Positions 53,941-62,739 of a stretch of DNA of 64,000 bases are shown here, one piece after another (within the stretch, counting starts at the first letter, position 1; each line of letters begins with the position of its first letter). Source of the stretch: Nitrospirota bacterium (GTDB taxonomy: Bacteria > JACPQY01); NCBI GenBank assembly GCA_016180645.1, contig JACPAV010000015.1, forward strand, positions 56,124 through 120,123. The letters are read 5' to 3'. A program made the position numbers and the translations under genes. The notes under the pieces were generated by a model, which ran no database searches, was not told the DNA's origin, and was given only the letters and a program-made list of their open reading frames with translations.

Positions 53941-54148
53941 CACGATAAAAGTGTCAATTAGTAACGCACATGTTACATAGAAAAACGTCTTTTCTATTCG
54001 CATGTGAGTACAGTGTACTAATTATGTATGCCCGTGTGAGTAGTTTCGATTAGATATGTGAATGTTATAAATTAACGTGTGAATCTATATGTGGACCTTT
54101 ACTTGCATGTGGGAGGGTGTGGAAACTTTCAACCGTGGGGGTGATGCG
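53941..54148 (+). promoter_or_regulatory. AT-rich leader with repeated TGTGA motifs and an inverted repeat
   Basis: This 200-base segment is strikingly AT-rich against its GC-rich neighbours. TGTGA occurs at 54004, 54035, 54058 and 54079, followed by A/GT, the last two 21 bases apart, with weaker echoes (atgtgg) at about 54089 and 54107. GTAAC-gcacat-GTTAC lies at 53961-53976. The arrangement suggests a multi-site regulatory region for the gene starting at 54149. No clear -35/-10 pair was found. Confidence 0.45.
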
Positions 54149-55501
54149 ATGAACAAGATACTTCAGCGGGAGATGTTGCTTCCTCTTATCATGATCGCCG
54201 GCATCGTCGGCGGTGCCGGAACGGTCCGGGCGGCGGAATCGTCCGGTCAACCCGGGCGCTGCAACGCGGCTGCCCAAATTGCATCCAAGAATGCGGGCAA
54301 AGGGGGGATCACGGCATTGCACAGGGTGGGTTGTCAGGATCCGGCCGGAGCCGACGAGGGGGGCGGCTCCGGTTCGGGTTCAGCGACGATCGGTCCCGAC
54401 GGCGGAAAGGTCCTGAGCACGGATGGGATGGCTGAACTTTTTGTGCCGGCGGGCGCGTTGTCCGCCTCATTGGAGATCTCCGTGCGGGCGGTGTCGTATC
54501 CGGACGGGGAAAAACTCGAGTTCGTCACCGCGGCCTACGACTTCCAACCGGACGGACTGACCTTCGCGGTGCCCGCCACGCTCACGCTGCACTATGATCC
54601 GTCCCGTCTGCCTCGTGGGGCGACGGAGAACTTGATGAACGTCTATTTTCAGCACACGGACACGGGGAAATGGGAAGGTCTGTATGGGAAGGCGGACACA
54701 GCCACACATACCGTCACGGCGAACGTTCCCCACTTCACCACGTTCTCCGGAGCGCCCGACCGCCATATTCTCATCTACGCCATCTCCAACCGGACGGACA
54801 GCACCGCCTTCGGCACGATGTGGTACAAGGACCCTTCCGATTTCAGCAAGTTGATCGGCGACCTTTCGTCGGCGGGCTTCAACCGGATGGATGCGAGGGA
54901 TGAAGTCGATCTCCCCGAGCTCGATGCCACCACGATCTCGCGCTATCGGCAGGTCTGGGTTCTGGAGGGGGACGGGGATGCCACCATCGACGTGACCGCC
55001 GCAGAACGAGACCTCCTCCTGCAATACTATTCATTCGGCCGCAGCGTGTGGATCTCGGGCGAGAACAACATGAATCAGACTTTTCTCGGCCTCGGCGGCG
55101 AGACGAATCTCTACTGGTATGAGGATACGAATTTTCTCATGCAGGGTTTCGGGGTGGACAATCCGGGCACGATGATCCTGACGAACGACGTCACCTACAC
55201 GTACGCCGCGCACCCGCTCTTCAACAAGATCGATTGGATTTCGTTCAACGGGGAGACCGGGCGGCTGACGACCACCAATCCCGCCCTCCAGTGGGTGGTG
55301 ACGTACGTGAACCAGTTCGACGGACCCGATGCCCCGGCCGGAAAGTACACCGGCATGGGCGTGCTCGATGAAAAAGGCAAGGGGGCTGGTCGCGCGGTGT
55401 TCGATGCCGGCTGGGTGTTGGGCTACTCGTACTTCCGGCTGCACGCCGGCGACGACAACCCTGCCTTCTGTGTGAACATGGCTAATTTTTTGGCCAACTG
55501 A
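54149..55501 (+). CDS. Exported ZU5-like / GATase1-like protein (first paralog)
   Basis: Predicted 450-residue secreted protein (signal peptide ends VRAAES). Residues about 85-165 resemble a ZU5 beta-domain: GPDGGKVLSTDGMAELFVPA with GALSASLEISVRAV and YDFQPDGLTFAVPATLTLHY. The C-terminal ~250 residues look like a class I glutamine-amidotransferase/ThuA-type Rossmann fold: HILIYAISN strand, YRQVWVLEGDGD, LLLQYYSFGRSVWISGENN. No catalytic Cys-His pair is evident, so it may be a binding domain. ATG 54149 follows gggggtgatg. A shorter paralog follows 43 bases later. Confidence 0.7.
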   Translation: MNKILQREMLLPLIMIAGIVGGAGTVRAAESSGQPGRCNAAAQIASKNAGKGGITALHRVGCQDPAGADEGGGSGSGSATIGPDGGKVLSTDGMAELFVPAGALSASLEISVRAVSYPDGEKLEFVTAAYDFQPDGLTFAVPATLTLHYDPSRLPRGATENLMNVYFQHTDTGKWEGLYGKADTATHTVTANVPHFTTFSGAPDRHILIYAISNRTDSTAFGTMWYKDPSDFSKLIGDLSSAGFNRMDARDEVDLPELDATTISRYRQVWVLEGDGDATIDVTAAERDLLLQYYSFGRSVWISGENNMNQTFLGLGGETNLYWYEDTNFLMQGFGVDNPGTMILTNDVTYTYAAHPLFNKIDWISFNGETGRLTTTNPALQWVVTYVNQFDGPDAPAGKYTGMGVLDEKGKGAGRAVFDAGWVLGYSYFRLHAGDDNPAFCVNMANFLAN

Positions 55502-55544
55502 TCACATGTTCCTTTCATTCATCGTGGGGGTGAGGGGAACCCTC

Positions 55545-56720
55545 ATGAGACTGCGCACTTCGGTGAAAGATGCCATGCTGTCACTATTCCTCCTCGTCAC
55601 TCTGGGGGTCTCCCCCGTTCAAGCGATGATGGACGATGAGGACGACGACCTCCAGGGGTTTGACGAGGAGGCATCCCTCCCGGAGTCCGACTCCGGCCGC
55701 GACGCCCTCTGCGCCGGCCCGCGCGAGCCCGGATCCAGGACCAAGGACCGGAAGATGAGTGACTCACAGTCTCTATCCGAATGTCGAGGAGCGGAGGGCT
55801 TTTCCGGAGGCGGCGTGCGGGGTCCCGAATCCGCTCTCCTTGGGCCGGAGGGCGGAACCCTTTTCAGCCGAGACGGGCGCGTGGAGCTTCGCGTTCCCTC
55901 CGGCGCCTTGGACTCCTCGGTCCGCATCACGGTCCGCCCCGTGGCGTATCCCGCCGGGGAGAACCTGGAGTTTGCGAGTCCTGCCTACGATTTTCAGCCC
56001 GACGGCCTCCGGTTCGCCGTGCCGGCCCGGCTGACGGTTCGCTACGACCCCTCGGACTTGGATCGGGTGGTGGACCGGCTCCGCAACGGGGGATTCCCGA
56101 GGACCGATGCCGTGGATGAAGCGCTTCGGCCCGATCTGGACTCGGCCACGCTGTCGCATTATCGGCAGGTCTGGATCGTCGAAGGGGACGGCGATCGGAC
56201 GATCGACGTCACCGCCGCGGAGCGCGACCTCCTGCTCCGGTTCTATTCCACGGGTCGGGGAGTATGGATCTCAAGCGAAAATGACATGGACCGCCCGTTC
56301 ATCAGTTTTGGAATGCCCGAGACGAACCTCTCGTGGTACGAGGACGCGAATTTCCTCATGCAGGGTTTCGGGGTGGAAAACCCGGGGGACATGATCCTGA
56401 CGCACGACGTGGCCTACACGTTCAATCATCCGGAGTTGTTCAGGCGGATTGACTGGCTGTCCTTCAACGGAGAGATCGGGCGGCTCACGGGAACGAATCC
56501 GTCGATCCGATGGGTGCTGACGTTCGCCAAGGCCGCCGACGGTCCCGATATCCCCGCCGGAACGTACAACGGCATGGGTATACTCGATGAGCGCGCCACC
56601 GGCGCGGGACGGGCGGTCTTCGATTCGGGGTGGGTGCTCGGCTACGCGTTCCACCGGCTGCACCCCGGCGACGACAATCGCCGATTCACGCTGCGGGTCG
56701 CACGCTGGATGGACAACTGA
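55545..56720 (+). CDS. Exported ZU5-like / GATase1-like protein (shortened paralog)
   Basis: Predicted 391-residue secreted protein closely related to its neighbour (shared FLMQGFGV, GRAVFDSGWVLGY, AAERDLLL). The ZU5-like domain is kept (LLGPEGGTLFSRDGRVELRV). Relative to the neighbour about 75 residues are missing, precisely between a YDPS and a KDPSD motif, so the first strand of the Rossmann-like domain is gone. It looks like an in-frame deletion through short homology. Start ATG 55545 after gagggg. A further 39-residue gene follows 2 bases after its stop. Confidence 0.7.
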   Translation: MRLRTSVKDAMLSLFLLVTLGVSPVQAMMDDEDDDLQGFDEEASLPESDSGRDALCAGPREPGSRTKDRKMSDSQSLSECRGAEGFSGGGVRGPESALLGPEGGTLFSRDGRVELRVPSGALDSSVRITVRPVAYPAGENLEFASPAYDFQPDGLRFAVPARLTVRYDPSDLDRVVDRLRNGGFPRTDAVDEALRPDLDSATLSHYRQVWIVEGDGDRTIDVTAAERDLLLRFYSTGRGVWISSENDMDRPFISFGMPETNLSWYEDANFLMQGFGVENPGDMILTHDVAYTFNHPELFRRIDWLSFNGEIGRLTGTNPSIRWVLTFAKAADGPDIPAGTYNGMGILDERATGAGRAVFDSGWVLGYAFHRLHPGDDNRRFTLRVARWMDN

Positions 56721-56722
56721 AA

Positions 56723-56842
56723 ATGGAATCCGATCGAACCGGGAGCGGAGTGTACGCGACGAGACTGTTTTACGTGGAAGCGGGATTCTACGCCGTTTTC
56801 TTCGGATTCATGGTTGCCGCGATTGCCGTGGCGGCCTGGTGA
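56723..56842 (+). CDS. 39-residue single-pass membrane protein
   Basis: ATG lies two bases past the previous stop (TGAAAATG), implying translational coupling. The peptide has a polar start (MESDRTGSGVYATR) and one helix (LFYVEAGFYAVFFGFMVAAI). It is probably a small membrane component of the paralog operon. It converges with the beta-barrel gene. Confidence 0.5.
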   Translation: MESDRTGSGVYATRLFYVEAGFYAVFFGFMVAAIAVAAW

Positions 56843-56846
56843 GAGC

Positions 56847-57911
56847 CTACAAGCCCACGCCCAGCGAGAAACGAATTCCCGAACCCTCCCGCGAATCGGC
56901 CAGCGTCCCCTCCGGGGCGAGCCAGGCCAACTCCGCGCGCATCACCGCCCTCCGTCCGATGGAAATCGACGCTCCTCCGCGAACGGCGTAGCCGAACGCA
57001 AGCGCGGTCTCCCCGCCCGCCTGCGTCCCCTCGATCGTGGCGGCGTTGCTGAGCGAGACAACCTCGATCACCGGTCCCGCCCCGAAAAAGGGACGGACCG
57101 CGCGCGCATGGCCCGTCTCGTGGAGGAGGGTCAGCCCGATGGGCATAAGGCTCAAACGTCCCTCCGTCGGTTCGTTCGACCGGAGATCGATCACGCTGAC
57201 GCTTCCCGTGTAGTAATCCGTGTTGAGTTCGACGGCCCACGGGTTGGACCACGCGTAGCCGAGGGCGGCCCCCCCCCCGAACATCTGGCCGAAGGTCTGC
57301 CCGATCCGCCCGCCGGGTGAAAGCACCGCGCCGTACGCCGTGGCGCGGAGCCCCTTGCGGGAGGCTTCCTTGGGCGGCTCGGTCGCGGATTCCGCCTGAG
57401 CGTTGGGCGGCGCGGGCGGAGGGATTCGATCGAGCATGGCATTGAGTTTCGTTTCCAGCATCGACAGTCGGCGATCGAGCATCCCGACGCTCGCCTCGAG
57501 ATTCCGGAAAGGCTGCCGGAGATCCGCCTCCAGGTCCGACGCCGGCGTGAACGCGATGTCCTCCGACAAGTCCACCGCCACGTCGAAGGCCGCCGTGTCC
57601 TCGACGCGCGCCATCGGAAAGGCGCCCAAAATCCGGCTGATCTCCCGCGCCTCTTTTTCGTAGGGCTCCTTGTAAAGCACGCCGTTCAGAAGTCGCGCTG
57701 AAAAGGGCTGGAGCGAATCGATCCGGAACCCCCGCGCGCCGAGTTTGGCGTTGACCAAATCGATGGAGTCCGATCGAACCGCCGGGGAGACGAACAGGGT
57801 GATGTGGAGCGAGGCGGAGGGAGGCGTCGGGGCGTCCGACGCCGGTTCCGCGCGGCCGACACGGGCGAACGCCAATGCAGCAATCAGCCAAATCCAAAAG
57901 AATCCAGTCAT
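56847..57911 (-). CDS. Outer-membrane beta-barrel with LytR_C-like N-terminal domain (second)
   Basis: Predicted 354-residue protein. After the signal peptide (MTGFFWIWLIAALAFARVGR) comes an alpha-beta LytR_C/SPOR-like domain (SLHITLFVSPAVRSDSIDLV ... GARGFRIDSL), a coiled coil (LEASVGMLDRRLSMLETKLN), a Pro-rich spacer, then a beta-barrel of about 8 strands ending in an aliphatic SLGVGL. It is paired in architecture with the barrel at 23061. ATG 57911 follows ggtgagg; longer in-frame starts at 57941 and 57974 exist, and the latter would overlap the CRP-type site. Confidence 0.7.
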   Translation of the reverse strand: MTGFFWIWLIAALAFARVGRAEPASDAPTPPSASLHITLFVSPAVRSDSIDLVNAKLGARGFRIDSLQPFSARLLNGVLYKEPYEKEAREISRILGAFPMARVEDTAAFDVAVDLSEDIAFTPASDLEADLRQPFRNLEASVGMLDRRLSMLETKLNAMLDRIPPPAPPNAQAESATEPPKEASRKGLRATAYGAVLSPGGRIGQTFGQMFGGGAALGYAWSNPWAVELNTDYYTGSVSVIDLRSNEPTEGRLSLMPIGLTLLHETGHARAVRPFFGAGPVIEVVSLSNAATIEGTQAGGETALAFGYAVRGGASISIGRRAVMRAELAWLAPEGTLADSREGSGIRFSLGVGL

Positions 57912-57959
57912 CCTCACCAAGCTTTCGCCATTCTCGCCCATGCCGGAGCGACTTGCAAC

Positions 57960-57975
57960 TGTGATCTGGATCACA
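57960..57975. promoter_or_regulatory. CRP-type operator
   Basis: TGTGATCTGGATCACA: 7-bp perfect arms TGTGATC/GATCACA, a TGTGA-N6-TCACA palindrome that matches the E. coli CRP consensus core. It lies about 50 bases upstream of the minus-strand barrel gene and about 240 bases upstream of the divergent lipoprotein operon, so it could control either. Confidence 0.65.
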
Positions 57976-58029
57976 GGGGCAATGTATCAGAATATCGGTT
58001 ATTCCAGAGTGTTATGGGCTGAATAACGG

Positions 58030-58047
58030 TGTGAAGATACCTTCACA
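58030..58047. promoter_or_regulatory. Second TGTGA inverted repeat
   Basis: TGTGAAG-atac-CTTCACA, perfect 7-bp arms. The half-sites are TGTGA/TCACA but spaced by 8 rather than 6, so it is either a weak CRP-like site or an operator for another regulator. It is followed by about 150 AT-rich bases up to the start at 58212. Confidence 0.4.
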
Positions 58048-58211
58048 AGATGCTCGATATTTCCCCCTATTTCGCGAGTGAGAGGTGGTTCTGAGCGGTA
58101 TGTAATCCATCGCCAATAGTATTTACATAACGTATTGAAATATCATGAAATAGAATGCGATCGGCAACGAAAAATCACAACGTGGAAGAAATCTTGCTTA
58201 TTTCTTAGCAG

Positions 58212-60314
58212 ATGGACAAGTCTATTTCCCTATCCGCAGGCAAAACGGCGAGTCGGAGTATCCTTTCGATCGTTTGCCTCGTCGGGCTGCTTCTCATGGC
58301 GCTGGGCGCTCCGGCCTGCCATCGGAAGGTGAGGAAGGATCGCCGGCTCCCCGAAGGATTTTCGACTTTCTCGGTTGAGCCGACGCTTGCGAAGGCGGGG
58401 GATGTGCTGAACGTTCGCGTGTCGGTGCAGCTCGCCGCTGCCAAACCGCCTGAAGTCCTTGTCACGGACAGACCCGCGGAGTTGGTCGCGGAGCCGTCGG
58501 AGGATTCCGCGTCGATCTGGACCTACGAGTACTCCTACACCGTCGCCGGTGACGAACCGGAAGGCGACGCCGAGGTGAGGGTGAGCTTCCGCGACCGACA
58601 AGGCGGAAAGCATGAGGCGGGCGATCAAGTCCGGTTCGATTTCACGCCGCCGAGTTTCCAGGTCACATCGCTCTTTCCGGGCCGCGCCGAGCGGCCGTGC
58701 GGAATTGTCAAGGGGTCCGGGGGGGGGGAGGATCGAGCGGCGTCCTACGCCGGGGATTCCTACGCTGAAGACAAGGTCGCCACGGTTCAGGTGGTCGCCA
58801 CCGAGACGTTGACCGGACCGCCCTCGGCGAGCATCGCCGGGTCGCCCGCGTACGGGCCGGCCATCGGCGGCGAGCGGTTCAGTCTCGAAGCCCCCGTGGT
58901 CGTTCGTCCGCTTTCGGAATCGTTTCCCGGCCGGCTGTTTTCGAACGAGTCGCCGGTTGCGGTGAGCGTGGAAGGCCGGGATCGGGCGGGGAACGTGGGG
59001 CGGGCGGACGTTCAGGTGATTCCAACCGGCGCCCCGCGGTTCTGTCTGCATCTCACCCAGCCCGCGGAGGGTGTCTCACTGGCGGGGGAGATCACCGTGG
59101 CGGGCACGGTGGAGCCGAAAGGCTCGGAGGATCGCGTGGAGGTTTATCTCAACCGCGAACCGCTGGCCCGCGCGCGTTCGGCGCCGTTCCGCGAGAGCGG
59201 GAGACCCGGCGTGAGCGCGCTCGGCGCCGCCGAACTTCTCGTGGCCGCCGTGAGTGGAAACGGCCGGTGGATTTACGTTCTGCGTCGGCTCGAACTGGAA
59301 GCGGCGTTGCCCGAGGTCTCGGCCCTCGGCCCGGGCCCGCTGAGCGCGCTGCGCTCGCTGGAATTGGGCACGGGTCCCGTTACGCCGAAAGGGATCGTGG
59401 GATCCCAGGGCCGCGTGATCCGCGCGCTCGCGGTCGATCCGCAGTCCGGCTCGGTGTGGATCGGCACCTCCGGCGGACTCAGCCGGTTCGACGGCGGGCG
59501 TTTCCGCGGATTCGGCGTGGACGACGGACTCGGCATGACCATCATCCGGGGCGTGGCGGTGGGTGAGGACGGGCGGGTGGCGGCCGCGGGTCACGGCGGC
59601 GTGGCGATTTCTTTCGGGGGCACGTGGCGCAGTTTCGGAGTGAAACAGGGCCTGCCGAGCGAGGCGGCCTACAGCGTGGCGATCGCGCCGGACGGGAGTG
59701 TGTGGGCCGGAACGGCTGCCGGATTGGCCAGGCTGGAGCCGGAAGCGTCGCGGTTCGAATGGGTCGAGGAACTCGGCGATGAGAGGGTCGCCGCGCTCGA
59801 AGTCGTTCCGACCAAGGCGAAGAAAGGCTCGCCTGCGTTCTACGTGTACGCGGCGACCGGCGCGGGACTGTTTGTGGTCGATCCGCGCGCCCTGACCGCA
59901 ACGAAAGTCCGCGGATTGCCGGATGCAGCCATGTCGGCGCTCCGGCACTCGCCCGACGGCCTCCTCTGGCTGGGGAGTTGGGGCGATGGAGTCCTCGGAG
60001 TGCAACTGGCGGAGCCGGATCGCGCCGTTCCGGTCGAAGGGCTGACCTCGCGCGATGGCTTGGGCAGCGACCAGGTGGTGACGCTCTCGATCGGTCCCGC
60101 CGAAGAGGCGGAAGGATCTGAACACAAGAAATTGAAATCCTACTCGCTCTGGGTGGGAACGACCCGCGGGCTCGGGCGGTGGGACGGAGCGGAACTCAAG
60201 AGTTTCACGCCCGCGGATGGACTGCTCGATTGGAGCGTAAACGCGGTCGCCTTCGATCCGGCGGGCGGCCGCTGGTTCGGCACCAGCCGCGGGCTGACGA
60301 GGATTGGGGGCTGA
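58212..60314 (+). CDS. Lipoprotein with Ig-like modules and Reg_prop/YWTD propeller
   Basis: Predicted 700-residue lipoprotein: signal peptide with lipobox PAC near 36 (LGAPACHRK). Residues about 50-350 are Ig-like beta modules (SVEPTLAKAGDVLNVRVSVQ, AVSVEGRDRAGNVGRADV). Residues about 390-700 contain propeller units of two-component-regulator type: VWIGTSGGLSRFDGGRFRGF, VWAGTAAGLARLE, LWLGSWGDGVLGV, LWVGTTRGLGRWDG, WFGTSRGLTRIGG. No kinase or regulator domain is attached, so it is a free sensory or binding propeller. The next gene overlaps by TGAGATG. Confidence 0.75.
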   Translation: MDKSISLSAGKTASRSILSIVCLVGLLLMALGAPACHRKVRKDRRLPEGFSTFSVEPTLAKAGDVLNVRVSVQLAAAKPPEVLVTDRPAELVAEPSEDSASIWTYEYSYTVAGDEPEGDAEVRVSFRDRQGGKHEAGDQVRFDFTPPSFQVTSLFPGRAERPCGIVKGSGGGEDRAASYAGDSYAEDKVATVQVVATETLTGPPSASIAGSPAYGPAIGGERFSLEAPVVVRPLSESFPGRLFSNESPVAVSVEGRDRAGNVGRADVQVIPTGAPRFCLHLTQPAEGVSLAGEITVAGTVEPKGSEDRVEVYLNREPLARARSAPFRESGRPGVSALGAAELLVAAVSGNGRWIYVLRRLELEAALPEVSALGPGPLSALRSLELGTGPVTPKGIVGSQGRVIRALAVDPQSGSVWIGTSGGLSRFDGGRFRGFGVDDGLGMTIIRGVAVGEDGRVAAAGHGGVAISFGGTWRSFGVKQGLPSEAAYSVAIAPDGSVWAGTAAGLARLEPEASRFEWVEELGDERVAALEVVPTKAKKGSPAFYVYAATGAGLFVVDPRALTATKVRGLPDAAMSALRHSPDGLLWLGSWGDGVLGVQLAEPDRAVPVEGLTSRDGLGSDQVVTLSIGPAEEAEGSEHKKLKSYSLWVGTTRGLGRWDGAELKSFTPADGLLDWSVNAVAFDPAGGRWFGTSRGLTRIGG

Positions 60315-60315
60315 G

Positions 60316-62544
60316 ATGGCGCCTTTTCTGCGCCGGCTCGTACCTGCCGCCTGCGTGCTTGCGCTCGCCCTGTTGGGCGGCGCAAGGCACGCAAGAGCCG
60401 CCGCCTGCCCGGACGATACGATGACGGCGTTCGGCCCGGAATCGTCCGGAATGGCGCCGGAGTTCGCCAACGTCGTTCCGAACGCCGGTGACGAAGACCT
60501 CTGGGTCGGTTCCTTCCGCGTGCGGCGCACCGGCGGCGGGGGCGGAGCGATCTCGTTCCTGTCTTTCATCCTCGCCGAGTACGGCACGATCACGGCGAAT
60601 ACGGGCGTTACCGCGGTGCGCGTGTATTTCGACAATGACAACAACTATCGCGGCATCGATACGGGCCTTCTGGTGTGCGGGCCCATTACCTTCGATGCCT
60701 TGTCCAATGCCAACTGCGATTTGGTCCCGGATCAAGGCGTGGACACGAATGACTATTGGCTCCACGTCGCCGTGGATTTGGCCGCCGACGCGCCCGTCTC
60801 GACCGTCGGTGTCCGGATCGACGCGGTGGCGAATCTCGTGGTCAGCGTGGGCGATTGCACGGCGCTCAACGCGACTCCTCTCCCGCTCGGAACGGTCAAC
60901 ATCCTGGCGCCCACGGTCGCTTCCGTGGCGCCGAACCTCTTCAGCAGCCAAGTGGACCCCGCGCAAACGCTCACGGTGACCGGCACGAACTACGCCACGG
61001 GAAACGCATCGAACGGGGCGAACGACAACACCGATCCGCTCCGCATTCGAGATTTCACCGATGGCGTGGAGTTCACGGGCGAGGCGACGACGAGCTCGAC
61101 CGTCGTCACCGGCACGTTCGATCCCTCCGGCGTGGCGGCGGGCTCCGGAAAAGTGCTCCGCGTGTGCAACTACTCCCGATGCAGCGCGGCCGAACCGGGC
61201 GTGATGGAGATCTACAGCACGGCATCGGGAGTGAAAGTGACGAGCGTCGCGCCGACGACCGGACAAGCGGGGGTGGACGTCGACCTCACCCTCGGCGGTC
61301 GAAACTTCAAGTGGGGCGGGGCGTCGCCGCCGGTCTTCAAGGCCTACCTCTGCACCATCGACGGGGGCGACAACTGCACGGCGAACGTCTGCAATCTGAC
61401 GAACGTTACGATTGTCGACGATCGTTCGATGACGGCCCGCGTCCCTTCCACCTGCGTCCTCGGCGCGGCGACGCACCGGGTCATCGTCGAACCCACCTCC
61501 GGCAACGACAACCAGGCCGACGGGAACAAGACGGACGACAAGTACACCGTGGTCGTGCCGAAGGTCTACTACGTGGCGAAAACCGGCGCGGATGCCGGCT
61601 GCGGCGGTCGTGTGGACAATCCGGCCAGCCCCTTCCTCACGATCAACGCCGCCTTCGACTGCATCGTGGCGAATACCGGCGCGAACCTGACCGACGGCGA
61701 CGGCCCCCATGCGATCCAGATTCAGGATTCCGGGGCCTACCTCGAGAACTCCGGCGCGGCGGGCCGCGGCGTGGATCTCACGGGCCTCACCACCAGTTTG
61801 GCCAACAACCTCGCGATCCGCGCGGCGGCGGGCCAAACCCCCGTGGTCAAAGCGGACGTGGCGACAAAAGATGCGATCTATCTCGGGACCGGGGCCGCGG
61901 GCAGTTTGGATGGCACCAAGATTTCGGGATTGGTCATCCGCGATTCAGCCCCCAGCGGCAGCGGCACGGCCTACGCGGGAGTCCGCATCCGCGCTTCCGA
62001 TGTAACCATCGAATATTGCACGTTCACGAACGACGACTACGGCCTCCACACCATCGCCGGGGTGAACAACAATAATCTGACGTTTGCGTACAACACGTTC
62101 TACCAAAACAACCCTCAAGACGACGCCGGCGGCGCATCCAACCGGTTCGAGGACGATACGAACGTGTCCTTCCACCACAACCTGCTTTTCTCGAACGATT
62201 TCGGAAACGGTCTCGATTTGCGGAATGTGGATGGGATCGAAATCTACAACAACACCTTCTACAGCAATGGGAACGAGGACAACAATCAATCCGAGCTCTA
62301 CATCCGGGACAACGGGAGCGGCGATTCGTCCAACGTTACGCTTCGAAACAACATTTTCGTCATGCGCGACATCCGGGCCGGGGCACAGACCCGGAGGGGA
62401 TACCGTCTGAAGGATGGTTCGCAAGTCGGCTTCGCAGCCGATTTCAACGTTTTCTACCGCGATCCGAATTCAAACGATTTCGGCGACCTCAACGTGGTGG
62501 AGAACATCGCCATTCGCCGGGGTAGAATACTGCCCGAAACGTAG
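60316..62544 (+). CDS. Secreted IPT/TIG and right-handed beta-helix protein
   Basis: Predicted 742-residue exported protein (signal peptide MAPFLRRLVPAACVLALALL ending ARAAAC). An N-terminal domain is followed by IPT/TIG-like modules with NxxxF-T-GTNY patterns (VASVAPNLFSS ... TVTGTNYATG; VTSVAPTTGQAGVDVDLTL). The C-terminal half has parallel beta-helix turns (NNLTFAYNTFYQN, VSFHHNLLFSND, IEIYNNTFYSNGNEDN, VTLRNNIFVMRD) of the pectate-lyase type. The last residues (RRGRILPET) look abrupt for a helix, so the end may be truncated. It starts one base past the upstream stop and is followed by a strong terminator. Confidence 0.75.
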   Translation: MAPFLRRLVPAACVLALALLGGARHARAAACPDDTMTAFGPESSGMAPEFANVVPNAGDEDLWVGSFRVRRTGGGGGAISFLSFILAEYGTITANTGVTAVRVYFDNDNNYRGIDTGLLVCGPITFDALSNANCDLVPDQGVDTNDYWLHVAVDLAADAPVSTVGVRIDAVANLVVSVGDCTALNATPLPLGTVNILAPTVASVAPNLFSSQVDPAQTLTVTGTNYATGNASNGANDNTDPLRIRDFTDGVEFTGEATTSSTVVTGTFDPSGVAAGSGKVLRVCNYSRCSAAEPGVMEIYSTASGVKVTSVAPTTGQAGVDVDLTLGGRNFKWGGASPPVFKAYLCTIDGGDNCTANVCNLTNVTIVDDRSMTARVPSTCVLGAATHRVIVEPTSGNDNQADGNKTDDKYTVVVPKVYYVAKTGADAGCGGRVDNPASPFLTINAAFDCIVANTGANLTDGDGPHAIQIQDSGAYLENSGAAGRGVDLTGLTTSLANNLAIRAAAGQTPVVKADVATKDAIYLGTGAAGSLDGTKISGLVIRDSAPSGSGTAYAGVRIRASDVTIEYCTFTNDDYGLHTIAGVNNNNLTFAYNTFYQNNPQDDAGGASNRFEDDTNVSFHHNLLFSNDFGNGLDLRNVDGIEIYNNTFYSNGNEDNNQSELYIRDNGSGDSSNVTLRNNIFVMRDIRAGAQTRRGYRLKDGSQVGFAADFNVFYRDPNSNDFGDLNVVENIAIRRGRILPET

Positions 62545-62580
62545 AAAGCTCGGCCTGCAGAAGGCCCTCGGCAAAATCGG

Positions 62581-62612
62581 AAGGGCCCTCGACATCGTCG
62601 AGGGCCCTTTTT
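62581..62612 (+). terminator. Rho-independent terminator
   Basis: Perfect 13-bp stem (62581-62593 with 62597-62609), 3-base loop atc, followed by a T-run. It ends the envelope-protein operon and marks the boundary to the different gene set at the right edge. Confidence 0.93.
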
Positions 62613-62685
62613 CATTCCTCTGCCAACTCAAAGCCTGTGGTTAGGAAATTCACATTAACCGTGATAGAAATAAAGCGGATGTGCT

Positions 62686-62710
62686 CGCAAGTCGAACAGT
62701 TCGACTTGCG
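62686..62710. repeat. 11-bp inverted repeat upstream of the purN remnant
   Basis: CGCAAGTCGAAcagTTCGACTTGCG, perfect arms, 30 bases before the purN start. No T-run. Possibly an operator, a hairpin in the leader, or the end of an inserted segment. Confidence 0.7.
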
Positions 62711-62739
62711 AATTAAATCATGCCACAGCGGAGGACCGA

